Shown in pieces: positions 11,293 to 22,955 of a stretch of DNA of 64,000 nt. A model generated the notes under the pieces. It had not been told where the DNA came from. It saw nothing but the letters and a program-made list of their open reading frames with translations, and searched no databases. The position numbers and the translations under genes were made by a program. The DNA is from Anaeramoeba flamelloides (lineage: Eukaryota; Metamonada; Anaeramoebidae). The stretch's first letter is position 1. Each line of letters starts with the position of its first letter. The stretch covers positions 4,402,001 to 4,466,000 of the forward strand of contig JANTQA010000048.1 in assembly GCA_027625915.1 (NCBI GenBank). Direction: 5' to 3'.

Positions 11293-12829
11293 TTTCGTTG
11301 TAAGGGTATAGTCACTTATTGTGAATATTCACCATACTCAAGAAGTGGCTTGAAACCAAAAAGTGAGATGTGAAATAGCCCTTGTTTTGGTTGACAAAAT
11401 TCAAATAACAAAAAAAAAAATTCCATTGGATCTCTTTGACAAAAAAATCAACAAAGAAAAATCAGTTGAAAAGAGTTCTCAATTTCAAAAAATTAAAATT
11501 AAAAAGTAAACAAAAAATCACTAGTTTCTTTTGTTTTGTTACTTCCAAAGGGTTAAATTTCTTCAATTAAAAACAAATTGTTTTCTTTACGTACATAATC
11601 AATTTGATTCGATTTAATCTGATATGTGGCTATTTTGTAACTCTCAATATTTGTCAAAGCCAGGGTTTTGTAATATTCTTTCAATAAAAAAAAACTCATT
11701 TGAAAAATTTGAAAAATGAAAAAAAAAATCTTCGAGATCTCAAAAAGCGCAAAAGATCGAAATTTCAAAACAAATTATTTGTATTTAAAATTATATATTC
11801 TAACTGATTAAATTGGAAATTGAGTGTCTCTCTTTGGCACTTTTTTCTAAAAATGAGTTAGTTTTTCCAAATTGATTTATATAGATCGATCGTATCTTCA
11901 CATGTTGATTTGTTTTTGATTGATCTTAGGCCATTCATAAAAATCAAAATTTTTTTTAATCAATTTCAGCAAATAATTTTTTTTTCTGTGATGTCTCGAC
12001 CCTTAATAAAGTTATATTTTATTTTTTTTTCAGATTTTCAAGGATTAGAGTTGACCACAAAAATGTTAAAAATTAAAGTATGCTTCATGAAATTTAAATC
12101 ATATTTATTTATTTATTTATTTTGAGAAAGGAGTAATCAAAGAAAATTTACTAAATAAAAAAATGAAGAAAAAAAATAATTAAAATATTAAAGTAAAAAA
12201 ATATTATATCATTAACATGACCAAATTATTAATTATCCACTGTCGTTAGGTTTTTCAGGATTTGAAAGAATTGAGTACAATCCTTGATTTTAGTAAATTC
12301 TTTCGAATTCTGAAAACGCCATTAGCTTTTTTTTTTTTTGAGAAATAAAAAGGAAATTTCATAAACTTGCAGTTTATATCTCAAAAAACAAAAAAAAGCT
12401 GCATTCAAGTTAGGTTTCTTTTTCATTTTTGATTTGATTAGGAAATCGATACATTTTTGTAACAAAAACAAAAATTCAAAAAAACATAGACACCCCACGA
12501 CACTCAAAATAATTTATTGTCATCCAGAGAACTTTTGAAAAACCAAACGTAGTTTTTCCAATTTATCAAACAAACAAAAAAACATAAAACATTATAAATT
12601 TACTTGTTAAATTATCACATAATAAAATAAAAAATAAATAAAAAAAAATTATTTTTTATTGATTACATTTAATAGATTTTATTAATTTTAAATAAAAAAA
12701 ATAAACAAAAACTCAAATAAATATTTAATAATTAAATAACTATAAAAAAAATCAAATAATTTCTAAAAATAAAATAAAATCTGATGAAAAGAAAAGAAAA
12801 GAAAAGAAAAAAAAAAAAAAAAAAATTAT
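11293..12829. other. Spacer between convergent genes
   Basis: The 3' ends of the Ras-BTB gene (+) and the capping-enzyme gene (-) face each other across about 1.5 kb. Apart from a hairpin-repeat copy (12241-12440) and A/T runs, nothing is recognised. A GAAAA-type repeat and A18 run lie at about 12786-12826, just beyond the capping-enzyme stop. Confidence 0.6.
12241..12440. repeat. Hairpin repeat family, copy
   Basis: Two adjacent imperfect palindromes. The first runs from a TTTTTCAGGATTTGAAAGAATT side to its inverse ending AATTCTGAAAA. The second has AGCTTTTTTTTTTTTGAGA opposite TCTCAAAAAACAAAAAAAGC. Related copies occur near 2035-2170, 29455-29820, 33590-33695, 51575-51665 and 52205-52375. 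Confidence 0.6.
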
Positions 12830-13604
12830 TTAATTATCGTTCTCATTGTCTTGATTATTTTTTTTATTTTGATTATCATTTGAATTTTTCTCGCAAATAT
12901 TCTGAATTATATCTAATAATTTGCTTTCAGGTATATGCCCATTAAAGCTTCTTGTAATTAATTGGAATGTAGTAAAACCATTTGGATTATTTTTATCCGA
13001 CCTGATTCTATAGACTTTCCATGATTTTGATTTTATATCAAATAAGCATTCGACAATTTGGTTCAAATATTTGTTTTTTTCTTCCTTAGTTTTAAAAACA
13101 ATTTCTGCGACCTTTTTTTCTCTTCCGTATGTCATTACATTTAAACCAACTGTAACATTATTAGCCGTTGGGAAATCACGAACCCAAAAATCGACGGTAT
13201 TTAAATGGGGTGGTTTCCATTTTAATAAATATTCGCACGTATCTGGAAGATATGGCTCATCCACTGGGGTAAAAATTAAACCATCTGATTTATGCTTTAA
13301 TCTTTGATCAAATTCTGTTAAAATTGTTTTTGTATATTTTAATTCAAACATATCTTTAAAGCGCATTTCAAAAGCTTGATCATGTTTTTGATCTTCTTTT
13401 AAGTTTTCATTTCTTAAATCAATTAAATAACGTGCTGCACCAAGTCGACTTGGTAAGGTTTTGTCTAAATAAGATTGTTTTTGAAAATACATTAAATCAT
13501 AGACTAAAAAAATGTATTTTATTTTCATGTTTTTATCATTCTCTTCTTTTTCAAAATTTTTTTTATTTTCATTCTCAAAATTATTATTATTATTGTTGTT
13601 GTTG

Positions 13605-13671
<67 letters not shown>

Positions 13672-16600
13672 TATCTGTCTTTTCATTCTCGTTCACAAAG
13701 GAATTTTCTTCATGGAGCTCTTTAACCATTTCACCATCTACTAACGTATCTGTGATATTTGGGAAGGATACATTAACCTTATAAAATTTAAAATTTCTGT
13801 CAATTAAGAAAGTTCCCTCTGAAATAATTAGTAACATACATCGTGTGCCATCAGCTTTCCAAGTGACAAAATAAGGCTTTTCATTAAGGTATTCGACATT
13901 TGATCTATCTAAATAAACCGGTTGGGATCCAGGGAATGGATCATAAGGACTTCTTTGAAACCATTGGCAGATGGTTTCTCTTAATTCCAATTCATGATCT
14001 TTATCAACTCTTACACCAAGAATTTCAAATAAATCCAAAGAAGATAATAAATTGTCTTGGATATTGGAATTTAAATCTTCTGATGTTTTATTATTTTTTT
14101 TAATTAAATTCAGCTTTTGTTTCCATTCGGGTAAATTTGGTAATTGGAAATTTTTAGGAATATTCTGCTTATATGAAAATTGAAATAGGGCCTCTAAATA
14201 ATATTTTTTATAGATGCCAGGATCTCTTGATTGTTTAAACCAATTTAAACAATCGATTAAATTAAATCTGAATTCTTGTATTAAAAACATAATAATCATA
14301 AAACCCGTTAAATTATATCCATATTTACAATGTACAGCAATATATAAATTTGGTTTGTTGTGTGAAAAAATTTTGATCACCCTTATAAATTTGGACACAA
14401 ACTCTTGATCTGGCGCCTGTCTGTGCCTTTTACAAATAATTTTTACATGCTCAACACCTTTATCGGTAAAGATTTTTGGATCATAAGAAGTCTTGGAAGA
14501 TGATAAATCAATGACTAAGCCGATTGGTTGTTTTTTTTCAAGTTGAAAATCTAAAAACATTGGGGGAGTAAAAAAACTTTCAAATGGTAAAATACTTTGA
14601 TATCTATTTTATAATAGTTAAAAATTATTTGTCATATAATAAAGAAAATAAAGATGGAAAGATATATAAAACAATTAGTTTGGATATTTTAAATTTTTTT
14701 TTTTTTTTGATTTATTTCCCAAAAATTGAATAAATCACAAAAAATCAAACAAATTATACTAATGGACGATTTCCAAAAATTAAGTTTAATTTTGAAAGGA
14801 TTTTAATCCAAATTATTGAAATTAATCGAGTAAAATTTATCGAAAAAATAACACACAAAAATAATAAAGCACTCTTGTGCTTTTATAAGTTTGTGGATAC
14901 TCCTAATCCAAATAATTTAGGTAGATCAATGAAAATTGATAAAAATATCAAGATTAAACTGTATAAACATAACCTTAAAATAGCAATATGTATATTTCAT
15001 TTAGCTTGTAAAAAAATTAAAAAGTAAAAAAAAAAAATTAAGAAATTCAAAAAATGCAAAGAAACAAATTAATTTACTTGATTGATATTTCAAATTAAAT
15101 TGTTTATATTTTCTTATTGGTGTTTTCCTTTTTTCTTTTTTTCGATTTTATTATGATTTTTTTTTATAGTATTATTGAATATTTTTCGAAAAATTTCCTA
15201 AAATACATAGGTATATAAATTTCATGTATAACAAAGTAAAAAATTTTTTTTTGGTGAATTATTTTTTTAACAATAAAAGGTATTAAATGGCTCGAATATA
15301 TTCATATGAGATAAAATTTTTTCCTTTTTTTTTTTTTCTTTTTTGCTTTTATCTTCTTTCTGAAGACATTCATTGATAAAAAGAATGAAACTTATTACAA
15401 TTTAAATTACTATTACAAATTAATGAAAATTAAATTAGTCCTTGGTAGAGAAACAGCAAAGACACAATCGTAAAGTGTCCAACGTACAATCTGAAGGTAT
15501 GGGGTTCGAATAATTCTTAACAATACCAATTTTGATCGTTTATCATTTCCTCAAAAAGTTACAAAAGTTGTCAAGGTATAATTTTAATTAAAAATCAGGT
15601 TTACACTTCATAGAATCGCCTAGTTTTATGAGAAATCTTCTAACTGATTTTAATATTTTTTAACTATTGTAAAATTTAATAAGAACTGAATTGTAACAAA
15701 AAAATTACTCTCAATTTATGGAGTGGATTTGGTTTTTGAGAGAATTGACAACTTATCACACCCCAATTTAAAAATATCTATAATTAAAATTTGGAATTCG
15801 AAAAGTGCCATAGGCTGTATAGCCTTTTTTTTTTTTAATTAAAAAAAATCCAATGACAAACAGAATGAATTTTAGTGTTAACTTCTTTTTTTAAAAAAAA
15901 AAAACTACCAAACTATTTAACCTGCAAATTCCATGCACAAAATTGTAATTTTGATGGTTTAAAATATTTTTGAATTTTGTTTTATTTTATTTGTGGCATT
16001 AAAATTAATACCATAACTCTTTTTTCGATTTTTAATTTTTTTTTCTAGAATTTAGAATTAATAAAAAAATTTAGCAAGATTTTGTTTGCTTTTCGAAAAA
16101 TTTTGACAGAATACTGTGGTTAATTAATATTCATAAAAACTGGTAAAGAAAATTCTTTTTCAATTTAAACAGATCAAAAATTAAAAAATACTCAAATTTT
16201 TTAATTGTAAAAGAAATTTTGATACTTTTGATAATTTTTTCGTTTTTTTACCAATTAAAATTTTTTTTATATTTGCTTGATTGGTGACTTTGAAATATAC
16301 ATTTATTTAGATTTGATCAGAATTCACATTTTGATTCTTTTTCGAAAAAAAACCTCAAAAATGATTCTTTTTTTTTTTTTTGATTCCATGGAACCAAATG
16401 ATTCTTTTTTATTCCAATGATTAATCTCAATTCATTTCTTGTTTATATTTGGTTTTTTTATCGAATTCCATGATTCTCAAAATTTAATAATTAATAAATA
16501 TTTTTTATTTTTAAATTATAAAAAAGAATTTCATTTTTCTCAATATAATAAATATTTGAGGTTTTACTTCTTGGGATTTTAGTTTTAATCATCTTTTCGT

Positions 16601-18369
16601 CAATCCTAGTGCTTTTATGTTTATTCCTGAACAGAAAATTATTTTACTTTGAAATGGAATCAAAAGAATCTTTTGTTTTTTTTTAATAGAGTTTTGGTAC
16701 CAAATAAAAATTCTGTTTTTGATTTAGTGAAATCAGAACTAAAATAATTTTTGATGTTTTTGAAAAATTATTTTTCAAAGGTACTTTTACAAGAAGAAAA
16801 TGTTGATAAAAACCGATTACATTGAAATTATTTTCATATTATGGTTCCAAATTTTTAATTTTTTTGATTCTAAAAATTTCAAAAATGGAATCATTTTGGG
16901 AACTCTGTATTTGATACACAACAAATAGTCACCCCATTTTCCTAACCGTATACCTTAAACAAGATGGACAAAAATTGGCAAATTATTTTGAATTTATTAT
17001 TAAATAAATAGAGCTGTTTTAAAAAAGTGAGAACTAATGGTTTTAAAAAGTGTTATCTGAAACTAATTTTAAGAGGGAGAATCAAAATAGTTTGAGGAAC
17101 AATTTTGAAAACTTTTAGTTCACTTTGTTAAAGCAGCTGTACATTAAAAAATGATTCCAAAAAGAGAAAAAATATTTAGATCATCATAAAAAAGTGTGGC
17201 AAAAAAGTTTTTAGAACTATCATACAAAACAGCCAACAAACTTCAACAGACCCATTTTCAGGAAATTTTTTAAAACTTTTTTTCGTCACACTTTTTGAAA
17301 ACGACTTTAAAGTTTTTCTTGAGAACCAAATGTGTGCGTTATAATTTCAATTAATAATGATCTTTTTTCGATCAACCAAACCATTTAAAAATTGGGGATT
17401 GTGACCCGGAAATCAAAAAAACCACTCTACTTTTTTTGAAAATAATTATGGCTTGAGAAGAAACTATCAGCCGAAATAAGAAAAGTTTGATTTTGCTTGT
17501 TCCTTCTTTTTTAAATTCATTTCTTTGTTTTTTTGAGAGAGTAAAATTAAAAAAGAATTCAAAATTTCAGGTAAAGTCTTTTAATAAAATTCGGTATCAA
17601 AAGGTTTTAAAATTTGTTCGTCCAACTGTTTGGATCACTCTTTTAAAATAGTTTTGTTCTCACTTTTTTAAACCTTTTTGTGTTATCTATTTTTGCTCTT
17701 GTTATTTTTTTTTTGTTGTTCAAGAAAATTTCTCTTTGCTCAGCAAATGAAAAGAGTCATTTGAAAAAAGGTGTGACAAAAAACAATTCAAAAGTATCGA
17801 TAAAAATGATTGGAAAACTTGAATAGTTCCTATTTTGAGTTCATTCGATTAAAAAACTTTTTTTTCAAAGCTCTTTTGAAAGCTTCTTTTAAAGAAAACA
17901 AAAAAAAAAATATTAATTACCGCTTATCCAATAGTGTTTTTAAAGGAATTATTTTTGTATGTTGAACTGCAGTACCCATTCTTGGAGTGTCTTTCCAACC
18001 AAGAGGAACTTTCAAGTTTTGTGTTCGAAGTTGGGTTCGTAATTGAATAATATTTCGAACAATTTTAGGTTTTTCAAGAGATTGGAAGGTTCTTTTTCTT
18101 TTGTTTGTTGTGTTGTTCGGGTCTAATTTTTGTTTGTCTGAGAACTGAAAGTCGAGTTGTTCATAATTTTCATTGAAATCCATTTGGTATAAAGTCATTG
18201 GGTTGAGTGGCCTTGGTGGTTCTTTTTTAATTAACGAAATTAGCATACTTGGTGAGTTTGCAAATTCATCAAGGCCAAGTGGCTTTTTGTCGTTCATTTC
18301 ATCTTGGAAACTTAATTTGTCATTAGAATTGTATTTGAGTGTTCTTGGTTTTTTTGGTGGGTCATCCAT
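12830..18369 (-). CDS. RNGTT: mRNA capping enzyme: RNA 5'-triphosphatase + guanylyltransferase (2 exons)
   Basis: Model on -: exon 1 18369-17921, intron 17920-14604 (3317 bp, donor GTAATT, acceptor AAATAG), exon 2 14603-12830; 740 residues. The phase-2 join (CG+A = Arg) gives PLKTLLDKRYQS, which continues the metazoan-type capping-enzyme N-terminus. Residues 1-119 are an extra tail with no known domain. The cysteine-phosphatase-type triphosphatase spans ~120-320. Guanylyltransferase follows: KADGTR (399-404, Lys399 the GMP-acceptor), FLVYDLMYF, SDGLIFTP, LLKWKPP, and RIRSDKNNPN in the C-terminal OB fold. An Asn/Asp-rich insert (~450-510) interrupts the nucleotidyltransferase domain. The triphosphatase P-loop reads HCKYGYNLTG: Cys242 is kept, but the phosphate-binding Arg is Leu248 (codon 14309-14311). 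It caps nascent Pol II transcripts; triphosphatase activity of this copy is doubtful. Confidence 0.95.
14604..17920 (-). other. Large intron of the capping-enzyme gene
   Basis: 3317 bp between donor CG|GTAATT and acceptor AAATAG|AT. It contains a tRNA-derived SINE copy (~15455-15775), a patch where TGATTC recurs about every 20-40 bases (16315-16480) with a palindromic TTCCATGGAA, and otherwise A/T-rich DNA. No internal gene is seen. Confidence 0.8.
15455..15775 (+). mobile_element. tRNA-derived SINE, copy A
   Basis: A tRNA-like head (~15460-15520) has an A-box-like ACACAATCGTAAAGTGTCC and a B-box GGGGTTCGAATAATTC. A ~250-bp body follows that is shared with copies at 29045-29400 (+) and 52430-52745 (-). 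It sits in the capping-enzyme intron, antisense to that gene. It is the most diverged of the three in the body. Confidence 0.7.
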
Positions 18370-20033
18370 TTTCGGATTGAATTAAAAAAAATTGAAAAAA
18401 ACTGTTAGGAATGACAAAAAATAAATTCTTTTTCAGAATATATTCCCATCAATAGTCTGTTGACTAAAATGTTTGTTTGGAGTTTCTTGTGTGGTAAAAA
18501 GGATTTTTTTTAGAATAATTATCATTAGAATTTCTCTATTTAAGGACTACTTTCCAACCCTGGAAGGTGTTAAGTTATGACGTTATTTTACTTTTACTTC
18601 TCAAAAAGAATTTTCATTAGGAAGACAATGGTACAAAAAAATACTACTCTTTTCAAAATAACATCACAAATCTAAAAATTATTGTCAAATAAATCTTTGA
18701 AGGAAAATTGTTAAAAAAGGAATGTATGAATTTTTCAAGTATAAACTAAGGTTTTTAAACATTTCAAACTTACAAAAGTAACTGAAAAAATATTTAGGAA
18801 TGTTTAGGAAAATGATTTTGTGTTTATTGATTTGAAATGGAAATTATAAAAATTGTAAAATCAAATTTCGGTAATGACCCAAGTAAGGTGATAATTGTGA
18901 AATTTCTCCATTTTTTCAAGAAGAAATTTTCAATGTGTCAATTTGACTGTGATTATCGAACTCTTACAAGAGTGTTTTAAACAATAATTTCACCATTTAC
19001 TCCTGCAAATATATTCCTTAAAAATTCTCAACAACACAACTACTCATTAACATTTTCTTGAATATCAGTCGTCTAATTTTGAAAGTGATGAAAAAATAAG
19101 TTAATCTTTGTGGCAATGATTTCCTATAAGTGAAACCCAAAAGTCTGAATATAAACCCCAATTCAAAATTTTTAGCACACCAAAATTCAATTTAGGAAAA
19201 AAAAAAACTTATTTAATCAATTGAAGATGAAATACCGAATTAGAATGATTTACTAATTGTAATGTTAACACCTGTTTATAAATTACAAAACTCACAAAAT
19301 AAAAAATAATTAATTATCAATACTATTAAATTATCGGTATATTAAAAATTTTGGAGAGAGCAAAACAAAAAAATTTATTGATAATTTTGTTTAAATTCTA
19401 TCAGGAATATAGATTAATCAAATAGTTAGATCCTAAAAATTAATTTTATTTGAGTTCTTCTATTTTGAAATACCCAAACTTTAACCTATGACCAATCTTT
19501 GAAAAAAATTTGATAGTACGAAACTAATTTATTTAATTCAATAAATGAGAGGAAAACAAAAAATAAAAAAATGAAAAACTGATTTTCAAATTTTACAATA
19601 ATGGTAATTATTTGCAATTTGAATGTAATTGTATTCTTGTGATTGTTTGGGCCTATTTCAACTGTGTGGAAAATTTTAAATATTCGTTTAGAAGAACAAA
19701 TTTAAATTCTAAATTTAAGTTATTTAGTATTTTTTTTTTTTTTACTTTTTTTGTGTTTTCCTTTTTAAAATAACATAATTATTAGAATTGAATTTAAGAA
19801 CAAAATTAAAAAAAAAATAAAAGATTTTTAATTTTCAATTTTATTTAACAATTTAAATCTAAATTAAAAGTTCAAAGTTTTTAAAATTTGATCTTTTTTT
19901 TAAAAAAAGGATTAGAATCAAAAAAAATAATATATATATAAATCTGATTAAATCAAAAACAAATGTTCTAAATAAAAAAAAAAAATAAACTCGTGATAGA
20001 ACCTATATTATCTATTTTTTTGAAAAATATTTT
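18370..20033. other. Spacer between capping-enzyme and kelch-BTB genes
   Basis: The 5' end of the capping-enzyme gene and the 3' end of the kelch-BTB gene border this 1.7-kb spacer; both genes are on -. It holds a diverged Tc1/mariner-like MITE copy (19152-19690). No further gene is recognised. Confidence 0.65.
19152..19690. mobile_element. Tc1/mariner-like MITE, ATTCCAAAAATTTGGACA family, diverged copy
   Basis: The left end TAAACCCCAATTCAAAATTT and the right end, reading AAATTTTAAATATTCGTTTA, match the ends of the better preserved copies at 45705-46241 and 61880-62413. Internal landmarks occur in the same order: a GAAAACAAAAAA block, then AATGTAATTGTATTCTTGTG, then TTTCAACTGTGT. No coding capacity. 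Confidence 0.65.
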
Positions 20034-21881
20034 TTATTTTTTTTCTTTATTCGTATTAAAATAAATTTCGGAAACATCGCCGATACTATTTCTTCTTCTT
20101 TTCTTCTTATTGTCTTTCTTTGTATCTTGATTAGAAAAGATTTTATCATGATAACCTAAACAAAACTCTTCAAAATCGTCTTGCAAATTTAACCCATAAT
20201 AATCTGAAACACCAATTAATTGATCCGAGATTTGGTGATTTATATGCTCCTTACTGCCAGTGTATATATAGTATAGAAAAGCTTTTATTGCATTATAGGA
20301 TCTTTTAGAATGGTCCTTTATCTGTGTAAAATGGTAACCAATGTAATCAAAAAACCCACGGTATAATTCCGATTTTAGGCATAATATGAATTTATGTACC
20401 CTAATTGCTTTATTTTCGACGATAATTTCAAAATCCTTTGTGTGTTCATCATTGATTAATGAAGCGATATCGTCTTGAAGAAATATAGTACTGCAATCCG
20501 ATGTTTTGTGCCAAATACTTAAAGAGAAAATTTGAGAGATTTGATCCAATTTGACTAAGTGCTTAATTTTTAATTCACCCCAATTAAAATTCCCCAAATA
20601 TAAAAATTTGAGTATATTTCTTACAATTTTTGGTGAATAATTCTTTAAAATTTTTTCCAGTTCTTGGATCGAATGTCCATTTATTCGAGATTTAATTAGG
20701 TTTTGGTTCACAAAATGTTTCTGATTTTGATTGTCCAATAATGGGTAATTGTTTAATTCGTGGCAATTTGTATAGAAATCCGTTAATTCCATTTCTAGTA
20801 CGGAGTATTGAAAAGAAAACTTCCATACATCAATTAAATAATCGTCGGTGTACCCCCCAATGATATAATAATTATTATCCGCATCCGACCTTACAATTTT
20901 GCTTCTGATCCTTCCACTAAATTTCTGAGTGTTGCTATTATTCTCATTATCATTGTTATTTTCATTATTGTTTGTACTGAGAAATTTTTTAATGCTAATT
21001 TGTTGCCAGGTTTCCGATATTGTATCAAAAATCCACAAGTCTTCGTGGTATGTATTTTTCATTTGGGAATATCCCGTAGAGACAATTATTTTATTTCCCC
21101 ATACTTCAGCTACATGGCCCATTCTCTTTGCTGGCCAGCTTGAATTTGTATTTTCGTCTTCGTAATCCTCTTCGTCTTCTTCTGAATTTTCGTTTGGATC
21201 TTCGATCTTCCTCCATTTAAAATGTGTAAATGAAAAGACATAAAAGCAATTCAAATCATCGTCATCGATATTGCCACCAAAGACATACATTTGATCGTAG
21301 CATACAACTAGTGTGATCGAAATCAGGAAAGAGCTGATCAAATTTTGGTCCTTTGGTGTGATGATCTTCCATTGATTGGTTTTGGGAATAAAACAGAAAA
21401 CAGAATTTGGGTTTCTTCCATCACTAAAGTCCTCTCCTCCCCACGCCCACAACTTCCCTTCATACCACACTGCTGCATGATCAACAAATTTATATTTGCA
21501 ATTTGGCAACTTCCTCCATTCGTTCTTTCCAATGGAATATTCATACAGCGTGTTGAGTGATTCGTTCATGTGATCAACACCACCTAGCAAATAGATCTTG
21601 CCATTGACTGGATCTAACGTGAGGGAAAACGCAGAAACCCTTGGTACCTGACAGCCAGTAGGCTTCAATAAATGCCATGTGTTTGTGCTTAAATCCAAAC
21701 AATGCAAAGTGTTTAATCTCGAGGTCAACGAATTCCTTCCCCCATAGAGATAGATTTTCTTTTGATAACATACCACACCATGGTTTGATCTTCCATCTGG
21801 TTTTTCTTCTTCGTTTATGGATCTAGTTTCGAGTTTTGAGACAGAGAGCTCTCGATTGAAAAAATTATTCAAATCTAACAT
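20034..21881 (-). CDS. Kelch-repeat protein with C-terminal BTB domain(s)
   Basis: Single exon, 615 residues, starting at the first ATG of the frame. Residues ~25-350 form a kelch beta-propeller of about six blades, seen from repeated GG pairs followed by a Tyr/Trp pattern: IYLYGGRNS, IYLLGGVDH, LWAWGGED, MYVFGGNID, YYIIGGYTDD. A degenerate BTB-like segment (~360-460, with INGHSIQEL and SPKIVRNILKFLY) precedes a clearer BTB (~475-580, with KDFEIIVENKAIRVHKFIL). The tail is basic (KKKRRR). The usual animal order is BTB-BACK-kelch; here kelch comes first, as in many amoebozoan and other protist proteins. Kelch-BTB proteins are often Cullin3 substrate adaptors, so a ubiquitin-ligase role is plausible but inferred. 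Acidic Glu/Asp and Asn inserts (~230-250, ~305-320) lie in loops. Confidence 0.9.
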   Translation of the reverse strand: MLDLNNFFNRELSVSKLETRSINEEEKPDGRSNHGVVCYQKKIYLYGGRNSLTSRLNTLHCLDLSTNTWHLLKPTGCQVPRVSAFSLTLDPVNGKIYLLGGVDHMNESLNTLYEYSIGKNEWRKLPNCKYKFVDHAAVWYEGKLWAWGGEDFSDGRNPNSVFCFIPKTNQWKIITPKDQNLISSFLISITLVVCYDQMYVFGGNIDDDDLNCFYVFSFTHFKWRKIEDPNENSEEDEEDYEDENTNSSWPAKRMGHVAEVWGNKIIVSTGYSQMKNTYHEDLWIFDTISETWQQISIKKFLSTNNNENNNDNENNSNTQKFSGRIRSKIVRSDADNNYYIIGGYTDDYLIDVWKFSFQYSVLEMELTDFYTNCHELNNYPLLDNQNQKHFVNQNLIKSRINGHSIQELEKILKNYSPKIVRNILKFLYLGNFNWGELKIKHLVKLDQISQIFSLSIWHKTSDCSTIFLQDDIASLINDEHTKDFEIIVENKAIRVHKFILCLKSELYRGFFDYIGYHFTQIKDHSKRSYNAIKAFLYYIYTGSKEHINHQISDQLIGVSDYYGLNLQDDFEEFCLGYHDKIFSNQDTKKDNKKKRRRNSIGDVSEIYFNTNKEKK

Positions 21882-22920
21882 TTTTTTTTTTATTATTTTT
21901 GGATATTCTCTTTTTTGTTTGAATCTCTTGTGAAAGTTACGATTAATTTATTTTTGTTTAAATTTAATGACAGTTAAGTTAGGAGAGTTTTTCAAAAAAG
22001 CTAAAAATTGAAGAAATTTCTTGAAAGGAAAGAAAAAGATAATCAAAAATTTACAAAATAAAAAAATGATTTTTTTTTCGTTAGAAATAATCCCAAATCA
22101 TGAACTCACAAAATAGTACTTCCAAATTTATTAACTCATTTCAAAAATGAACTTTTTAAGTAAACGGACAATGGTTTGTTTTCTTTCAGATATAAATTTA
22201 AAAATCCGATTATTTCCTTGTTTCTCAAAAGTAATTATGTTTTTTGGAAAATTTGAATCTTTTTTGAAATTAACAATAAGCAAAACCAAGTTAAAAAAGA
22301 AAGAAAAAGATAATACACATGTTGGGAAATAAATTTTCTTGGATTCTTGAAACAAGACAGTTCTGAGAAAGTGATTAGTGACATTGGTTTCAGAATTTTT
22401 TTTCAAGAAAATAGATATTTTTTTGATTGTTGATCCAGAATGTCAATAGACAACAATTTAAAGAAAAATAAGGTGTATTTTTGATATTGTTTAAAATACT
22501 CTTGTAAAACACACTAAAATCTTCAATATTTTTTTTTATACTTGTATTTATCTTTGAAATCAACAGTTCGATTTTTTATTTATTTTTATAATAAGAATAA
22601 AAGTTTAAATTCTCACAATTATTTTTTCTACTTAGCTTTCTTTTGTTTAAGGAACACATTCACTGAAATTTGAAAATAGATTATCCTATGTCAGGTTTGG
22701 TAAATTTTTTTGTTACTTTTTAACTTCATGGATCTTCTTATTAGTATGAATTTTAATAATTTTTGGTATTGACTATTTTAGGCAAAAAAATTTTTTTTTC
22801 CAAAATCCGAATTTATGGGTTTAGTCCAAAGATTGGTAATAGTGTTTAAAGTATAGAATTTTGATTTTTGGATTACCAATTAAAATATATATTTAACTTT
22901 AAACTCAATTACAATTACCT

Positions 22921-22955
<35 letters not shown>

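Noticed and set aside
13432-13784. Two overlapping open frames on + rich in Tyr and Leu
   Set aside because: Antisense shadow of the Asn/Asp triplet tract in the capping-enzyme gene.
15460-15520. A functional tRNA gene
   Set aside because: The head has a good B-box, but the anticodon and acceptor stems do not pair. The same degenerate head with an attached body occurs three times, so it is a SINE.
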